From assembly GCA_016215105.1 (NCBI GenBank), contig JACRLJ010000105.1, positions 1-33,122 of the forward strand: a stretch of DNA of 33,122 bases. The letters run 5' to 3'. The notes under the pieces are model-generated. The model saw only the letters and a program-made list of their open reading frames with translations. It did no database searches and was not told the DNA's origin. This DNA comes from Candidatus Hydrogenedentota bacterium. Its GTDB lineage: Bacteria > Hydrogenedentota > Hydrogenedentia > Hydrogenedentales > SLHB01. Both the position numbers and the translations under genes were made by a program. Of the stretch, positions 25,420 through 33,122 are shown one piece after another (the stretch's first letter is position 1; the number at the start of each line of letters is the position of its first letter).

Positions 25420-26436
25420 ATGCGAGCAGCGTTCCTTGTAGAGAGGGAAATCTACGAAAGTATGAACTTGTTTGAAAATAGCTTTGTTACTGCCGTAGTT
25501 CAGGTGTCGCCAGAAATGGATGTCTTTCCTGCTGGACCGGACTACGGCAAAGCAATGGCGGCTATTAGGGACAGACAGAATGACTACGACTGTCTTATAA
25601 CGTTCCTGCGCTTTAGCAATATATGCGAGCGGAGTGATTTCTTCGATGGAGTGCGTCTTCCGACAATTATGTTGGAACACGACGCATGGATGAACTTCTC
25701 CGATAGGAACCCATACTATCGTAAGTACAGTGAGTACCTGTCGAGGGAAAGAGTTGATGCTATTGTTGTATCAAGTCTGTTTGTGCAGGAACGCCTCGAG
25801 CAGGAGGGGCACCGGTGCATCTATTTGCCCAAAGGAGCGCCGGCAAGTTTTCTCCACCAACCGAATTCATATTCAGGCTTTACATGTGTGTTTGGCAGTA
25901 CGATTTGCTTTCCTGGCACATATGAAATCCGAAAGAGTGTGTATGACGCGGTTAAGGAAATTAGCTTCTTGGACAAAGTAGGCTTCAAACTGGGCTCCCG
26001 GTTTGTGCGTGTGCGCCAGCGTATGCCTCGCCGGAATGGGCAACTTCCTGTGCACAGGCTTCGCTTCAGGTTTAGGGATATGCCTGGAATGCTCAGCAGA
26101 TATTCCGCGAGCATCATCTGTGACGCCGGTATGAGCGAGCCGATGGCGAAACATTTTGAAGTTAGTGCGCTGGGTTTGGTCCCAATACGGGATCCAGAAG
26201 CGAAAGTGGAGTTGGAGTTGCTTGGGTACAAGGACGGGAAGTCGATGATTATCTACGAAGACGTGGACGATCTCGTGGATAAGCTAAGGTACTACAGCGA
26301 GCATCGGGACGCACTCCATCTCCTGCAAGATAGTGCGAGGGATGCGGCGCGTGCGAATACGTGGGAGGTGCGCGCGGCGTCGCTACGAAGACTGGTCGAA
26401 GGTTTTTTGTCTGGGAATGTTCAAGAAAGGGTATGA
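25420..26436 (+). CDS. Glycosyltransferase, CgeB/Glyco_trans_1_2-like (338 aa), tandem copy 1
   Basis: The start at ATG 25420 (MRAAFLVEREI) matches the start of the paralogue downstream (VRAALVVDKEM); GGGGGAGG lies just before it at short distance. An ATG at 25327 overlapping the FkbM stop would add 31 residues without similarity. The middle has MLEHDAWMNFSDRNPYYRKY and RVDAIVVSSLFVQERL; the end has SIICDAGMSEPMAKHFEVSA with LGLVPIRD following, the C-terminal pattern of spore-maturation CgeB-like glycosyltransferases. Family assignment is by pattern and moderate. No membrane segments. Confidence 0.75.
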   Translation: MRAAFLVEREIYESMNLFENSFVTAVVQVSPEMDVFPAGPDYGKAMAAIRDRQNDYDCLITFLRFSNICERSDFFDGVRLPTIMLEHDAWMNFSDRNPYYRKYSEYLSRERVDAIVVSSLFVQERLEQEGHRCIYLPKGAPASFLHQPNSYSGFTCVFGSTICFPGTYEIRKSVYDAVKEISFLDKVGFKLGSRFVRVRQRMPRRNGQLPVHRLRFRFRDMPGMLSRYSASIICDAGMSEPMAKHFEVSALGLVPIRDPEAKVELELLGYKDGKSMIIYEDVDDLVDKLRYYSEHRDALHLLQDSARDAARANTWEVRAASLRRLVEGFLSGNVQERV

Positions 26437-27482
26437 CAACCGTGCGTGCGGCTCTTGTTGTAGACAAGGAAATGTGTGAAGTCCATCACCGGCGGCATCG
26501 GCTTGTGTCGTCTCTTCTCGAGGAATTCCCCGGCTCGCAGTTGTTTCCAGCGACGGGCAATTATGCTCCGATAGTACGAGAGGTGCGGGAACGGCAGTCG
26601 GATTTCGAGTGTGTAATCGTTTTTGCAAAATTTATGAACATCTACAAACAGGATAATCTGTTTGCAGGGTTGCGCGGTCCCGTTTATATGGTCGAGCATG
26701 ACGCCTGGATGAACTATAGCGAGAGAAACCCGCTATATCGAAGGTGGAGTGAGTACCTGTCAAAGAACAGAATAGACGCCATTGCGGTATCGGGACGTTC
26801 CGTGCAGGAGCGGCTTCAGGAGGAGGGATTTCAGTGTTGGTACCTGCCAAAGGCGGCGCCGGCGGCCTTCCTGGAGCATCGTAATTCGTATTCGGGTTGC
26901 GTGTGCATGTTTGGCAATACGCAATCGTTGCCAGGGATGTATGAATCCCGGAAGGAGATGTTCGACTCTGTTAGACGTGTTGGACTCTTGGATAGGCTGG
27001 GGTTCAAGTGCGGCGCCGGATTCGCTAAGATGCGTCAGACGCTGGCGTCGCCGAGGGGTATTCCTCGTATCCATACGCTGCGTTTCGAGTTTCGAGAAAT
27101 GCCCGAGATGCTCCGGCTATATTCCGCGGCCATAATTTGTGACATCGGCATGCGCGAGCCCATGGCGAAACATTTCGAGGTGAGTGGGCTCGGTGTGGCG
27201 CCAATACGCGATGACGAGACGAAGGGGGAGTTGGAGAAGCTTGGCTACAAGGATGGGGAGTCAATGGTTCTATACAACGGTGTCGATGACCTTGTGGACA
27301 AACTGAACTTCTATTCGCAAAACGATGGGCAGCTTCGCAGTATTCAGGATGCGGCTCGCGAGGCGGCTCGCGCAAACACCTGGGAGGTCCGCGCGCGGAC
27401 CCTGCGGGACTACATCGAGAACTTGTTACAAACAGATTGGAAGGGTAATAGCGTTGGGATGGAGCGCAGATCCTGTGGTTAG
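26433..27482 (+). CDS. Glycosyltransferase, CgeB/Glyco_trans_1_2-like (349 aa), tandem copy 2
   Basis: ATG 26433 overlaps the previous stop (ATGA). The protein resembles the preceding one along its length: MVEHDAWMNYSERNPLYRRW, RIDAIAVSGRSVQERLQEEG, AIICDIGMREPMAKHFEVSG and ANTWEVRARTLRDYIENLL. The last 15 residues are an added polar tail. It is the second neighbouring duplication in this locus. Both copies are intact, so each may add a sugar at a different position. Confidence 0.75.
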   Translation: MTTVRAALVVDKEMCEVHHRRHRLVSSLLEEFPGSQLFPATGNYAPIVREVRERQSDFECVIVFAKFMNIYKQDNLFAGLRGPVYMVEHDAWMNYSERNPLYRRWSEYLSKNRIDAIAVSGRSVQERLQEEGFQCWYLPKAAPAAFLEHRNSYSGCVCMFGNTQSLPGMYESRKEMFDSVRRVGLLDRLGFKCGAGFAKMRQTLASPRGIPRIHTLRFEFREMPEMLRLYSAAIICDIGMREPMAKHFEVSGLGVAPIRDDETKGELEKLGYKDGESMVLYNGVDDLVDKLNFYSQNDGQLRSIQDAAREAARANTWEVRARTLRDYIENLLQTDWKGNSVGMERRSCG

Positions 27483-27557
27483 GGCGTCTGAGCGCCCAGG
27501 GCGCTCGATTATTCAAAAAGAAGAGGTCGTATGGTAGACGTCTCGAAGGTAAAGAAT

Positions 27558-27579
27558 GACTGCCACCTAGGCGGCAGTC
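27558..27579. terminator. Small hairpin in the gap before the methyltransferase
   Basis: GACTGCC (27558-27564) pairs with GGCAGTC (27573-27579). No T tract follows, so termination is doubtful; it may serve RNA processing or stability in the 140-base gap. Confidence 0.3.
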
Positions 27580-27622
27580 CGATTAGCTTGGTCAGCCGCA
27601 GAATGAAGGGTGAAAAGCAGGT

Positions 27623-28453
27623 ATGAATGCGGCACGGCAAGTAGGGTCGGCAAGGGCCTCAAAGCGTGGGGACTATGGAGTTGCGTTTTCGTACGGTCCG
27701 GGGCGTACTTTCAACATGGAGCGCGAGTTGCAGCGGACCCTTTGCGAACCGGCCAGCCTGGAGCCCCCTAGCGGGCTTCCATATCACCTGGACGCGCGAC
27801 ATGCAAAAGTGCTGTCTGAAGTGAAAAAAGGGGCGAGTGTCCTTGAGATTGGTTGCGGCGGTGGACAGATGGGACGCTGGGTCACGGAATTAGGTCTGTG
27901 GTATTGCGGGTCCGATGTGATAGCCGTTCCGATTGATGAGGAACTTCAAGTCTATGATGGCCCAAATCTAGTTAGCGATGCGCACTTTCTCCCGTTGGGG
28001 AACTGCTCAGTTGATCTTGTTTACTCGTCCGCCGTTACGGAGCATTTAGCGTGTCCTGTTCTGGCGTTCCAGAATGTCTTCCGCGTTCTCAAGCCAGGGG
28101 GCTACTTCTTGGGCAACTGCAGCTTCCTGGAGATTTGGCACGCTAACAGCTACTTTCACATGACTCCTCTCGGAATTATCGAGGTCCTGACTTGCGCGGG
28201 ATTTGAGATAGATTACGTGTGGCCAGAACGCGGCTATAGTGTGTTTGAGGCCGCGGTACGGATGGCGTTTCGCGGACCGTTCAAGTGCGTCTTTCCCATT
28301 GCGGCCCTCTTGTCGGCTCTCTATAGACTGCAGACGCGAATGCGTGTACTTAAGCACCGGCTAACAAATTCCGGCGCCGAGAATCCACTAATGGACTCGG
28401 CGAAGGTGGCGGGAGCCGTTGCCTTTATTGCGCGAAAGCCGAGCACAACATAG
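27623..28453 (+). CDS. Class I SAM-dependent methyltransferase (276 aa)
   Basis: Motif I is ASVLEIGCGGGQMGRWVTEL (about 71-90). The later regions SDAHFLPLGNCSVDLVYSSA and VFRVLKPGGYFLGNCSF are typical of the Methyltransf_11 group. It probably methylates a sugar or a modified intermediate of the polymer. The C-terminal part has a hydrophobic, basic stretch (FKCVFPIAALLSALYRLQTR) that could touch the membrane. ATG 27623 has only a weak upstream purine tract (GAAAAGCAGG). A 143-base gap without clear signals follows. Confidence 0.83.
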   Translation: MNAARQVGSARASKRGDYGVAFSYGPGRTFNMERELQRTLCEPASLEPPSGLPYHLDARHAKVLSEVKKGASVLEIGCGGGQMGRWVTELGLWYCGSDVIAVPIDEELQVYDGPNLVSDAHFLPLGNCSVDLVYSSAVTEHLACPVLAFQNVFRVLKPGGYFLGNCSFLEIWHANSYFHMTPLGIIEVLTCAGFEIDYVWPERGYSVFEAAVRMAFRGPFKCVFPIAALLSALYRLQTRMRVLKHRLTNSGAENPLMDSAKVAGAVAFIARKPSTT

Positions 28454-28596
28454 TTCCAATGTGCCCATTGAATAGTGTCGTATGGTACTGGGTTTGATGG
28501 AGATAGATTGCTGCGGTAAGAAGAGGTTACTGGGAACACGCTGGGCGACGGTCACGAATCGACGGTTGTCAACGGAAAAGATCAGGGAGTTACATT

Positions 28597-30240
28597 GTGA
28601 GTGAGGTGGCGCAAGTCGTGAACGAACCTGGAATCGCCGCTGTTGGCGATCTCGCCAAAGGAGAAGGCTCCGTTCATCCGGTGATTAGTTTCGTAGTCAT
28701 AGGCCTCAATGAAGAGCGCATCATAGAAGACTGTCTGCGGTCCGTGGCGCGGTGCGGGTTTCTTGGACGGATGGAGATCATCTACGTTGACTCGGGATCG
28801 ACCGATCGGACGCTAGAAATCGTGAAATCCGTGGCAGGTGTTACCGTGATTCATCTTAACGATCCGCGTCCCAACGCGGCAAAAGGCAGGAATGCGGGGT
28901 GGCGGGCGGCTAAGGGAGAATATGTGCAGTTCTTCGATGGGGATATGGTTGTGGATACGGACTGGCCGGGCACGGCGGTCAAGTTCTTGGAAGAGCGAAA
29001 TGACGTGTCGTGTGTATCGGGATGTCTTCAGGAGTACCGGGAGCCGGGAAACCCGTATTCGGTTATCTTCGACCGAATCTGGAGGCAGGCGCCTGGGGCT
29101 TCCAAAACGCTGGGGGGGGCGTTCCTGGCTAGGCGCGAGGCGCTGGCAGAGGTAGGTGGTTTTGATGAAAACCTGAAAGGTCAGGAGGAACCGGACCTGG
29201 CGGCTCGCATTCTGCGCCAAGGGGGTGGGATTTGGTCCCTTCCAGAATCCATGGCAACACACTACTCGGGCATACGCACGTTCGCCTCGTACTGGTCTCG
29301 AATGGTCGCTTATGGAGTTCACGTTGAGAATGCCCGCTACAAGATTAGGACGGAAGGCGGCGAATCAGTGAGTCTTCCGAGTTTGAGGAAGGATTTCTTG
29401 ATTGCCGTAATTCCGGTGCTATTGCTGTTGTTCGCTGCCGTGGAAAAGTCGCTAATACTGTCCGCGCTTGCCGGCGCGCTTCCGCTCTGCTTTGTGGCTC
29501 GGGTAGCGGCACGCGAGTACCGTAACACGCGCGTCTTCTCCGATAGCGTCCTTTACGCGGCGCACCTCTTTATATCGAAGTACGGAATCGTATACGGGGA
29601 AATTCAAACGAAGCTATCGAGGACCAAGCCGCGGCGTGTGCTGCGCGGCGTTTGGCGGCCCTTCCTGAAACTGTTGTACCACTGTGTAGCTAAGCAGCTC
29701 CCCTCGTCGTATTCAGATTTGGGAGGACGTGTTTCCAATGCGTTGCGCATTTGGATTTGTAAAGGCCTATTTTGCGGCCGTTGTGACGCCCTTCACATCG
29801 AGCGCAATGCCCACCTGGGGTATTGGGATAAGATCACGATCGGTAGCGGTTCAAGTATAGGGGAGAATGCGTATATCGATGCAGAAGTCAGTATCGGCGA
29901 CGACGTGATGATGGGCCGGGACGTGGTGATACTAGGACGGAATCATGAATTCTCGGATACGACATTGCCGATGCGGTTTCAGGGCTTTGGCCCACACCGT
30001 CCTGTTCGTATTGGAAACGACGTTTGGATTGGACTTCGAGTGATTATACTGCCCGGAGTCAGTGTGGGTGAGCACAGCATTATCGGGGCGGGGGCGGTGG
30101 TGACGTCGGACGTTCCAGAATATGCGATTGTCGGCGGGGTTCCAGCCAAGATCATTGGGTGGCGCCGCAGTAGCGAGAGAATGGCCTTCGAGGCGTCGAG
30201 TTTGCGGAAAGGGAATTCTAGTGTCCATACCACCGTATAG
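28597..30240 (+). CDS. GT2 glycosyltransferase fused to hexapeptide-repeat acyltransferase (547 aa)
   Basis: GTG 28597 has GGGAG 8 nt upstream. Residues about 28-260 form a GT2 domain: [32 protein letters not shown] (about 65), DGDM (about 114, DxD), [21 protein letters not shown] hydrophobic stretch of about 40 residues (268-308) follows. Residues about 405-521 are a left-handed beta-helix acyltransferase ([29 protein letters not shown] with the likely catalytic His at about 450, [33 protein letters not shown]). It may transfer a sugar and then acetylate the product. The domain link is in one open frame without breaks. Confidence 0.87.
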   Translation: MSEVAQVVNEPGIAAVGDLAKGEGSVHPVISFVVIGLNEERIIEDCLRSVARCGFLGRMEIIYVDSGSTDRTLEIVKSVAGVTVIHLNDPRPNAAKGRNAGWRAAKGEYVQFFDGDMVVDTDWPGTAVKFLEERNDVSCVSGCLQEYREPGNPYSVIFDRIWRQAPGASKTLGGAFLARREALAEVGGFDENLKGQEEPDLAARILRQGGGIWSLPESMATHYSGIRTFASYWSRMVAYGVHVENARYKIRTEGGESVSLPSLRKDFLIAVIPVLLLLFAAVEKSLILSALAGALPLCFVARVAAREYRNTRVFSDSVLYAAHLFISKYGIVYGEIQTKLSRTKPRRVLRGVWRPFLKLLYHCVAKQLPSSYSDLGGRVSNALRIWICKGLFCGRCDALHIERNAHLGYWDKITIGSGSSIGENAYIDAEVSIGDDVMMGRDVVILGRNHEFSDTTLPMRFQGFGPHRPVRIGNDVWIGLRVIILPGVSVGEHSIIGAGAVVTSDVPEYAIVGGVPAKIIGWRRSSERMAFEASSLRKGNSSVHTTV

Positions 30241-31507
30241 AATCGCAGTGCTTACGGGCATCTATCCCGCTGTTTCGCAGACCTTCATTACTCGGGACGT
30301 AGTGGGTTTGCGAAAGCAGGGGTTTGAGGTGTGGACATGTTCACTTAACAAACCCAAGAAGGAGGAGCTCCTCACTGCATTATACCGTGACGAGTGTGAG
30401 AACACGTTCTACATCAAGGCGCAAGAGCTGAGCGCCATAGCTATCGCGCATTTGGGTTTGCTACTGCGATCTCCTGCTAGATACTTGAGCAGCCTTGTTG
30501 GCGCGATCAGATCGCACGAAGCGGGCATTCGAGGACTGTTGTGGAGCGTATTCTATTTCGTTGAGGCGGGAATCCTGGCCAACTGGGCGGAGCGTAAAGG
30601 TATAAAGCACCTATTCGTGCATTTTGCTCAGTCTGGGTCGGCGGTCGCCATGATCGCGGCGCGGTTGGGGCATCTTACCTTTTCTGTACGACCGCACGGC
30701 CCGGACGAGTTCTATGACTGCGAGGATTTGAATCTCGAGGAAAAATTCCGTGCGGCGAGAGCCATTGTCTGCATTAGTGACTTTTGCAGAAGCCAGGTTT
30801 TACGGCTGCTTCCGGAGAACCATTGGTCGAAAGTCAGCATCGTTCGATGCGGCGTTGACATCGCGTCGTATTCATCAAGGCCGGCGCGGAATGAGGTGGA
30901 GTCTACAACCCATTTTCTTTGTGTTGCGCGCCTGGCGTGCGCGAAAGGATTGCCCGTACTCCTTCATGCGTGCAGGAGGCTGGCGGACGCGGGTGTGGAC
31001 GTCGATTGCACGATAGTCGGCGATGGTCCGGATAAGAAATCACTTTATCAGCTTGTCGAGCGACTCGATCTGCGTTCACGCGTTTGCTTTGTCGGGGCCG
31101 TAGGGCAGGACCGTATACAGGACTACTACGACCGCGCGGACGTTTTCGTATTGCCGAGTTTTGCGGAGGGGGTTCCGGTGGTCCTCATGGAGGCGATGGC
31201 GAAGGAGTTGCCCGTTATAAGCACCCGGGTCATGGGAATTCCGGAACTGATTGATGACGGTGTAAATGGGCTGCTCGTTCCTCCGGCGGATAATGTGGCT
31301 CTTGCCATGGCCATGGAACGCCTGGCCGGGGACGCGGACCTGCGCCGGACATTGGGAATGGCCGGCCGCGCAAAGGTCGCCACTGAATACAACATCGATT
31401 TGAACACTAAGAAACTGGCGCTTTGTCTGCAGGAAATCGCAAACGGCGATCAGTCGGACGTAATCGCTACGACCGCGCTGGCGCGAGAGTTACAGATCGG
31501 AAAATGA
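30221..31507 (+). CDS. GT4 glycosyltransferase, WcaL-like (428 aa)
   Basis: The GTG start at 30221, after GGGA, overlaps the previous gene by 20 bases; the protein begins [20 protein letters not shown], the standard start of this colanic-acid-type group. An upstream extension to 30122 lies inside the previous gene and is rejected. The GT4 C-terminal domain spans about 229-393: [51 protein letters not shown] (donor-site Glu about 323) and [20 protein letters not shown]. The family is well supported, but the sugar transferred cannot be read from sequence. Confidence 0.9.
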   Translation: MSIPPYRIAVLTGIYPAVSQTFITRDVVGLRKQGFEVWTCSLNKPKKEELLTALYRDECENTFYIKAQELSAIAIAHLGLLLRSPARYLSSLVGAIRSHEAGIRGLLWSVFYFVEAGILANWAERKGIKHLFVHFAQSGSAVAMIAARLGHLTFSVRPHGPDEFYDCEDLNLEEKFRAARAIVCISDFCRSQVLRLLPENHWSKVSIVRCGVDIASYSSRPARNEVESTTHFLCVARLACAKGLPVLLHACRRLADAGVDVDCTIVGDGPDKKSLYQLVERLDLRSRVCFVGAVGQDRIQDYYDRADVFVLPSFAEGVPVVLMEAMAKELPVISTRVMGIPELIDDGVNGLLVPPADNVALAMAMERLAGDADLRRTLGMAGRAKVATEYNIDLNTKKLALCLQEIANGDQSDVIATTALARELQIGK

Positions 31508-32706
31508 TTACTAACGGAATCGTGATACTTCTAATCTTAGCGGCGCTGGGCTGTCTGGCCTGCGCGTTGTACCTGATCATACTTCTGGGGGCAGCGTTGG
31601 TCGGCGGGACTGGCAAGGCGACCAAGATCGCCGCCGAGTTGAAGCTGGTGGTGGTGATCCCTGCACACGACGAAGAGAAGCTCCTTGCGCGCACTATAGG
31701 GAGCATACAGTGTTGCGATTATCCCAGTGAACTTCGCGAAGTCGTCGTCGTGGCCGATAACTGTACGGACCGCACTGCCGATGTCGCTCGGGCGTGTGGA
31801 GCCACTGTTCTCGAACGGACAGACGCGTCGCGCCGGGGGAAAGGGCACGCGTTGGACTATTTCATCGGACAGTACTTGGCGAGTCATGAGTTGGTGAATG
31901 CGGTGATAGTGATCGACGCGGATAACGTCGTAACGCCCAACCTCCTGGCGGCGGTTAGCCAACGCGTGGTTGAGGGGTGCGTCGCTGGACAAGTACGCGA
32001 TGCGGCGGACAATGCCGAAGAAGGATGGCGGCCGTCGATGCAGTACATCAGCCTTGCGCTGAAAAACCACGTCCGGGCGCTCGGACGCCAGGCGCTCGGG
32101 TGCTCGGGGGGGCTTTTCGGCAATGGGATGTTCTTTTCGCGGGACCTGCTTCTTGGGCGGGGTTGGCCTGCCACTTCCATCGTCGAAGACGTGGAGTTCG
32201 CCTCTCGGCTGATTATGGAAGGCGTCAAGATCGCTTACGCTCCTGAGGCGTCGGTTAGTACGAGCATGCCCGTGTCGAGCGCCGCAGCTGAGGCGCAGAA
32301 GTCCCGGTGGGAGGCGGGTCAATTCCGCATGGCGAGGAGTTGTGGCATCCCGCTGCTCAGGCACGCGGTCCTGACGTTGTCGCTGGATGCCCTGCTCTGG
32401 GGTATTGACTTGATGATTCCTCCACTAATGATGCTTTTTGCCTTCGCCGGTTTGGTACTTGCGGTGTCAGTGGTCGGACTTGCGCTGTCATCGAGCAGTC
32501 TCATGATTGCGCTGGCTTCGGTCAGTGGCGCTGCGAGTGTTTTGCTTGTGGTTTACGCCATTGGGGGGCTTTGGTGTTCTCGCGCCCCAAAATGCGTGTG
32601 GTTTAGCCTGCTTAAGTTACCGGCGTACGGGCTCTGGAAGGCTGGATTGTACTTGGGTATGGCGGTAAATGGCGCCCCGAAGGAATGGGTACGGACAGGA
32701 CGCTAA
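31504..32706 (+). CDS. Membrane GT2 glycosyltransferase with QxxRW motif (400 aa)
   Basis: ATG 31504 overlaps the previous stop (ATGA) and follows GGAAA. TM1 is at residues about 5-30. The GT-A domain shows VVVIPAHDEEKLLARTIGSI, VVADNCTDRTAD, VIDADN (about 137-141, DxD), SIVEDVEFASRLI (ED at about 228) and QKSRW (about 265, the QxxRW motif of processive synthases such as cellulose and hyaluronan synthases). Several helices end the protein. It may be a polymerising or single-sugar enzyme on a lipid carrier; QxxRW by itself does not decide. It is the last complete gene of the operon. Confidence 0.86.
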   Translation: MITNGIVILLILAALGCLACALYLIILLGAALVGGTGKATKIAAELKLVVVIPAHDEEKLLARTIGSIQCCDYPSELREVVVVADNCTDRTADVARACGATVLERTDASRRGKGHALDYFIGQYLASHELVNAVIVIDADNVVTPNLLAAVSQRVVEGCVAGQVRDAADNAEEGWRPSMQYISLALKNHVRALGRQALGCSGGLFGNGMFFSRDLLLGRGWPATSIVEDVEFASRLIMEGVKIAYAPEASVSTSMPVSSAAAEAQKSRWEAGQFRMARSCGIPLLRHAVLTLSLDALLWGIDLMIPPLMMLFAFAGLVLAVSVVGLALSSSSLMIALASVSGAASVLLVVYAIGGLWCSRAPKCVWFSLLKLPAYGLWKAGLYLGMAVNGAPKEWVRTGR

Positions 32707-32709
32707 GAC

Positions 32710-32829
32710 TCCGGCCAGAACGCAGGCTATTTGACGCGGCGCGCCCAGAAAGCAACTGTAAGTTGCTTAACACGAGTGCTGGCTCTTGCGGAGTTACGCT
32801 ATACGGAGGCTTTCTGGCCGCGCCTCTAG
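32710..32829 (+). repeat. 120-nt dispersed repeat, copy B
   Basis: Gap-free match to 6518-6637 in the same orientation (96/120 by my count). The left end has GGCCAGAACG, one base off a perfect inverted match to the right end CTTTCTGGCC. It starts 3 bases after the stop of the last complete EPS gene and ends 16 bases before the next ATG, so it fills the gap. Confidence 0.8.
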
Positions 32830-32845
32830 AGGATTACATTCACGA

Positions 32846-33122
32846 ATGATTGTCAAAGTTGCGCCAAGTGACGTCGTGGTGAATACGACCCCACAGCTAC
32901 GCGCGGCGATACCGCCAGAACTCGAACTTCTCTCCACAGAGAAGCCCGGCTTCCAAGACGCGCTGTCCGACGCAACCGCGCAGGGACATGCGACAGCTCC
33001 GATAACGGTGCTCGGTGTGCGTATCGCATGCTTATCCGTGGACGAGGGCGTTCGGGCCATAGATGCGTTGGTACGGCAGGGTGTAAACCGTTCCGTGTTT
33101 ATTGTGAACGCCCATACCCTGA
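32846..33122 (+). CDS. WecG/TagA/CpsF family glycosyltransferase, N-terminal part (cut by window edge)
   Basis: The 92 visible residues start at ATG 32846 and stay open to the edge. After a variable start, ITVLGVRIACLSVDEGVRAI, then DALV and SVFIVNAHTL, match the opening of this family, whose members add N-acetylmannosamine-type or similar sugars to lipid-linked intermediates. The nearest purine run (AGAGGA, about 14 nt upstream) is far for a ribosome site, so the start may differ or be weak. It continues the EPS locus after copy B of the repeat. Confidence 0.75.
   Translation, partial: MIVKVAPSDVVVNTTPQLRAAIPPELELLSTEKPGFQDALSDATAQGHATAPITVLGVRIACLSVDEGVRAIDALVRQGVNRSVFIVNAHTL

Noticed and set aside
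32710-32829. Integron attC site
   Set aside because: Size would fit, but the GTTRRRY/RYYYAAC core sites are not at the ends and no integrase gene is present.

Overview
The window reads as chromosomal DNA of a Gram-negative bacterium, with GC in the mid-50s by eye, that has an exosortase/PEP-CTERM surface-sorting system next to a large exopolysaccharide (EPS) locus. The VPEP-type sorting tails, the very large Ig-repeat surface protein and the mixed glycosyltransferase content would fit a PVC-like or Hydrogenedentota-like genome. That placement is an impression and not a proven assignment.

Left part (1-8499), surface proteins. A giant minus-strand exported protein (start 4451, running off the left edge) carries a gingipain-C25-like region, an Fn3 domain and tandem Ig-like repeats. 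Next comes a minus-strand PEP-CTERM protein (4938-5924), then two plus-strand PEP-CTERM proteins (6886-7542, 7762-8499). The 961-base divergent spacer 5925-6885 is rich in structure. Each of the two flanking PEP-CTERM genes has a sigma70-like promoter (TTGACA-17-TAACAT or TAGAGT), followed by a conserved leader with a nearly identical 17-bp terminator-like hairpin. The spacer also holds a palindromic repeat and one copy of a 120-nt repeat.

Right part (9086-33122), one long rightward EPS locus. A strong sigma54-type site (8951-8966) precedes a degenerate GGDEF-like gene. Then follow the chain-length determinant (Wzz/GumC type), a BY-kinase-like ATPase with an N-terminal GspE-N-like domain, exosortase, EpsI, a small zinc ribbon protein, the initiating polyprenyl-phosphate sugar transferase, a second zinc ribbon protein, a deacetylase-like membrane protein, an O-antigen ligase/polymerase-like protein and a flippase. 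After these come eight intact or broken glycosyltransferase genes, two methyltransferases and the first part of a WecG/TagA/CpsF transferase. Many genes overlap by ATGA or GTGA. A second sigma54-type site (4614-4629, minus strand) lies before the giant surface protein, which suggests that this protein and the EPS operon are expressed together.

The expected order of work is: start of a lipid-linked sugar, assembly by glycosyltransferases, flipping, polymerisation with length control by the Wzz/kinase pair, and exosortase-dependent anchoring of the PEP-CTERM proteins. Three genes of this machinery are broken as written. Exosortase has a deletion with frameshift just after its catalytic Cys, the sugar transferase has a one-base frameshift near its N-terminus, and a GT2 has an in-frame TGA. 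A diverged 120-nt direct repeat (96/120 identical, no gaps) lies on both sides of the locus (6518-6637 and 32710-32829).
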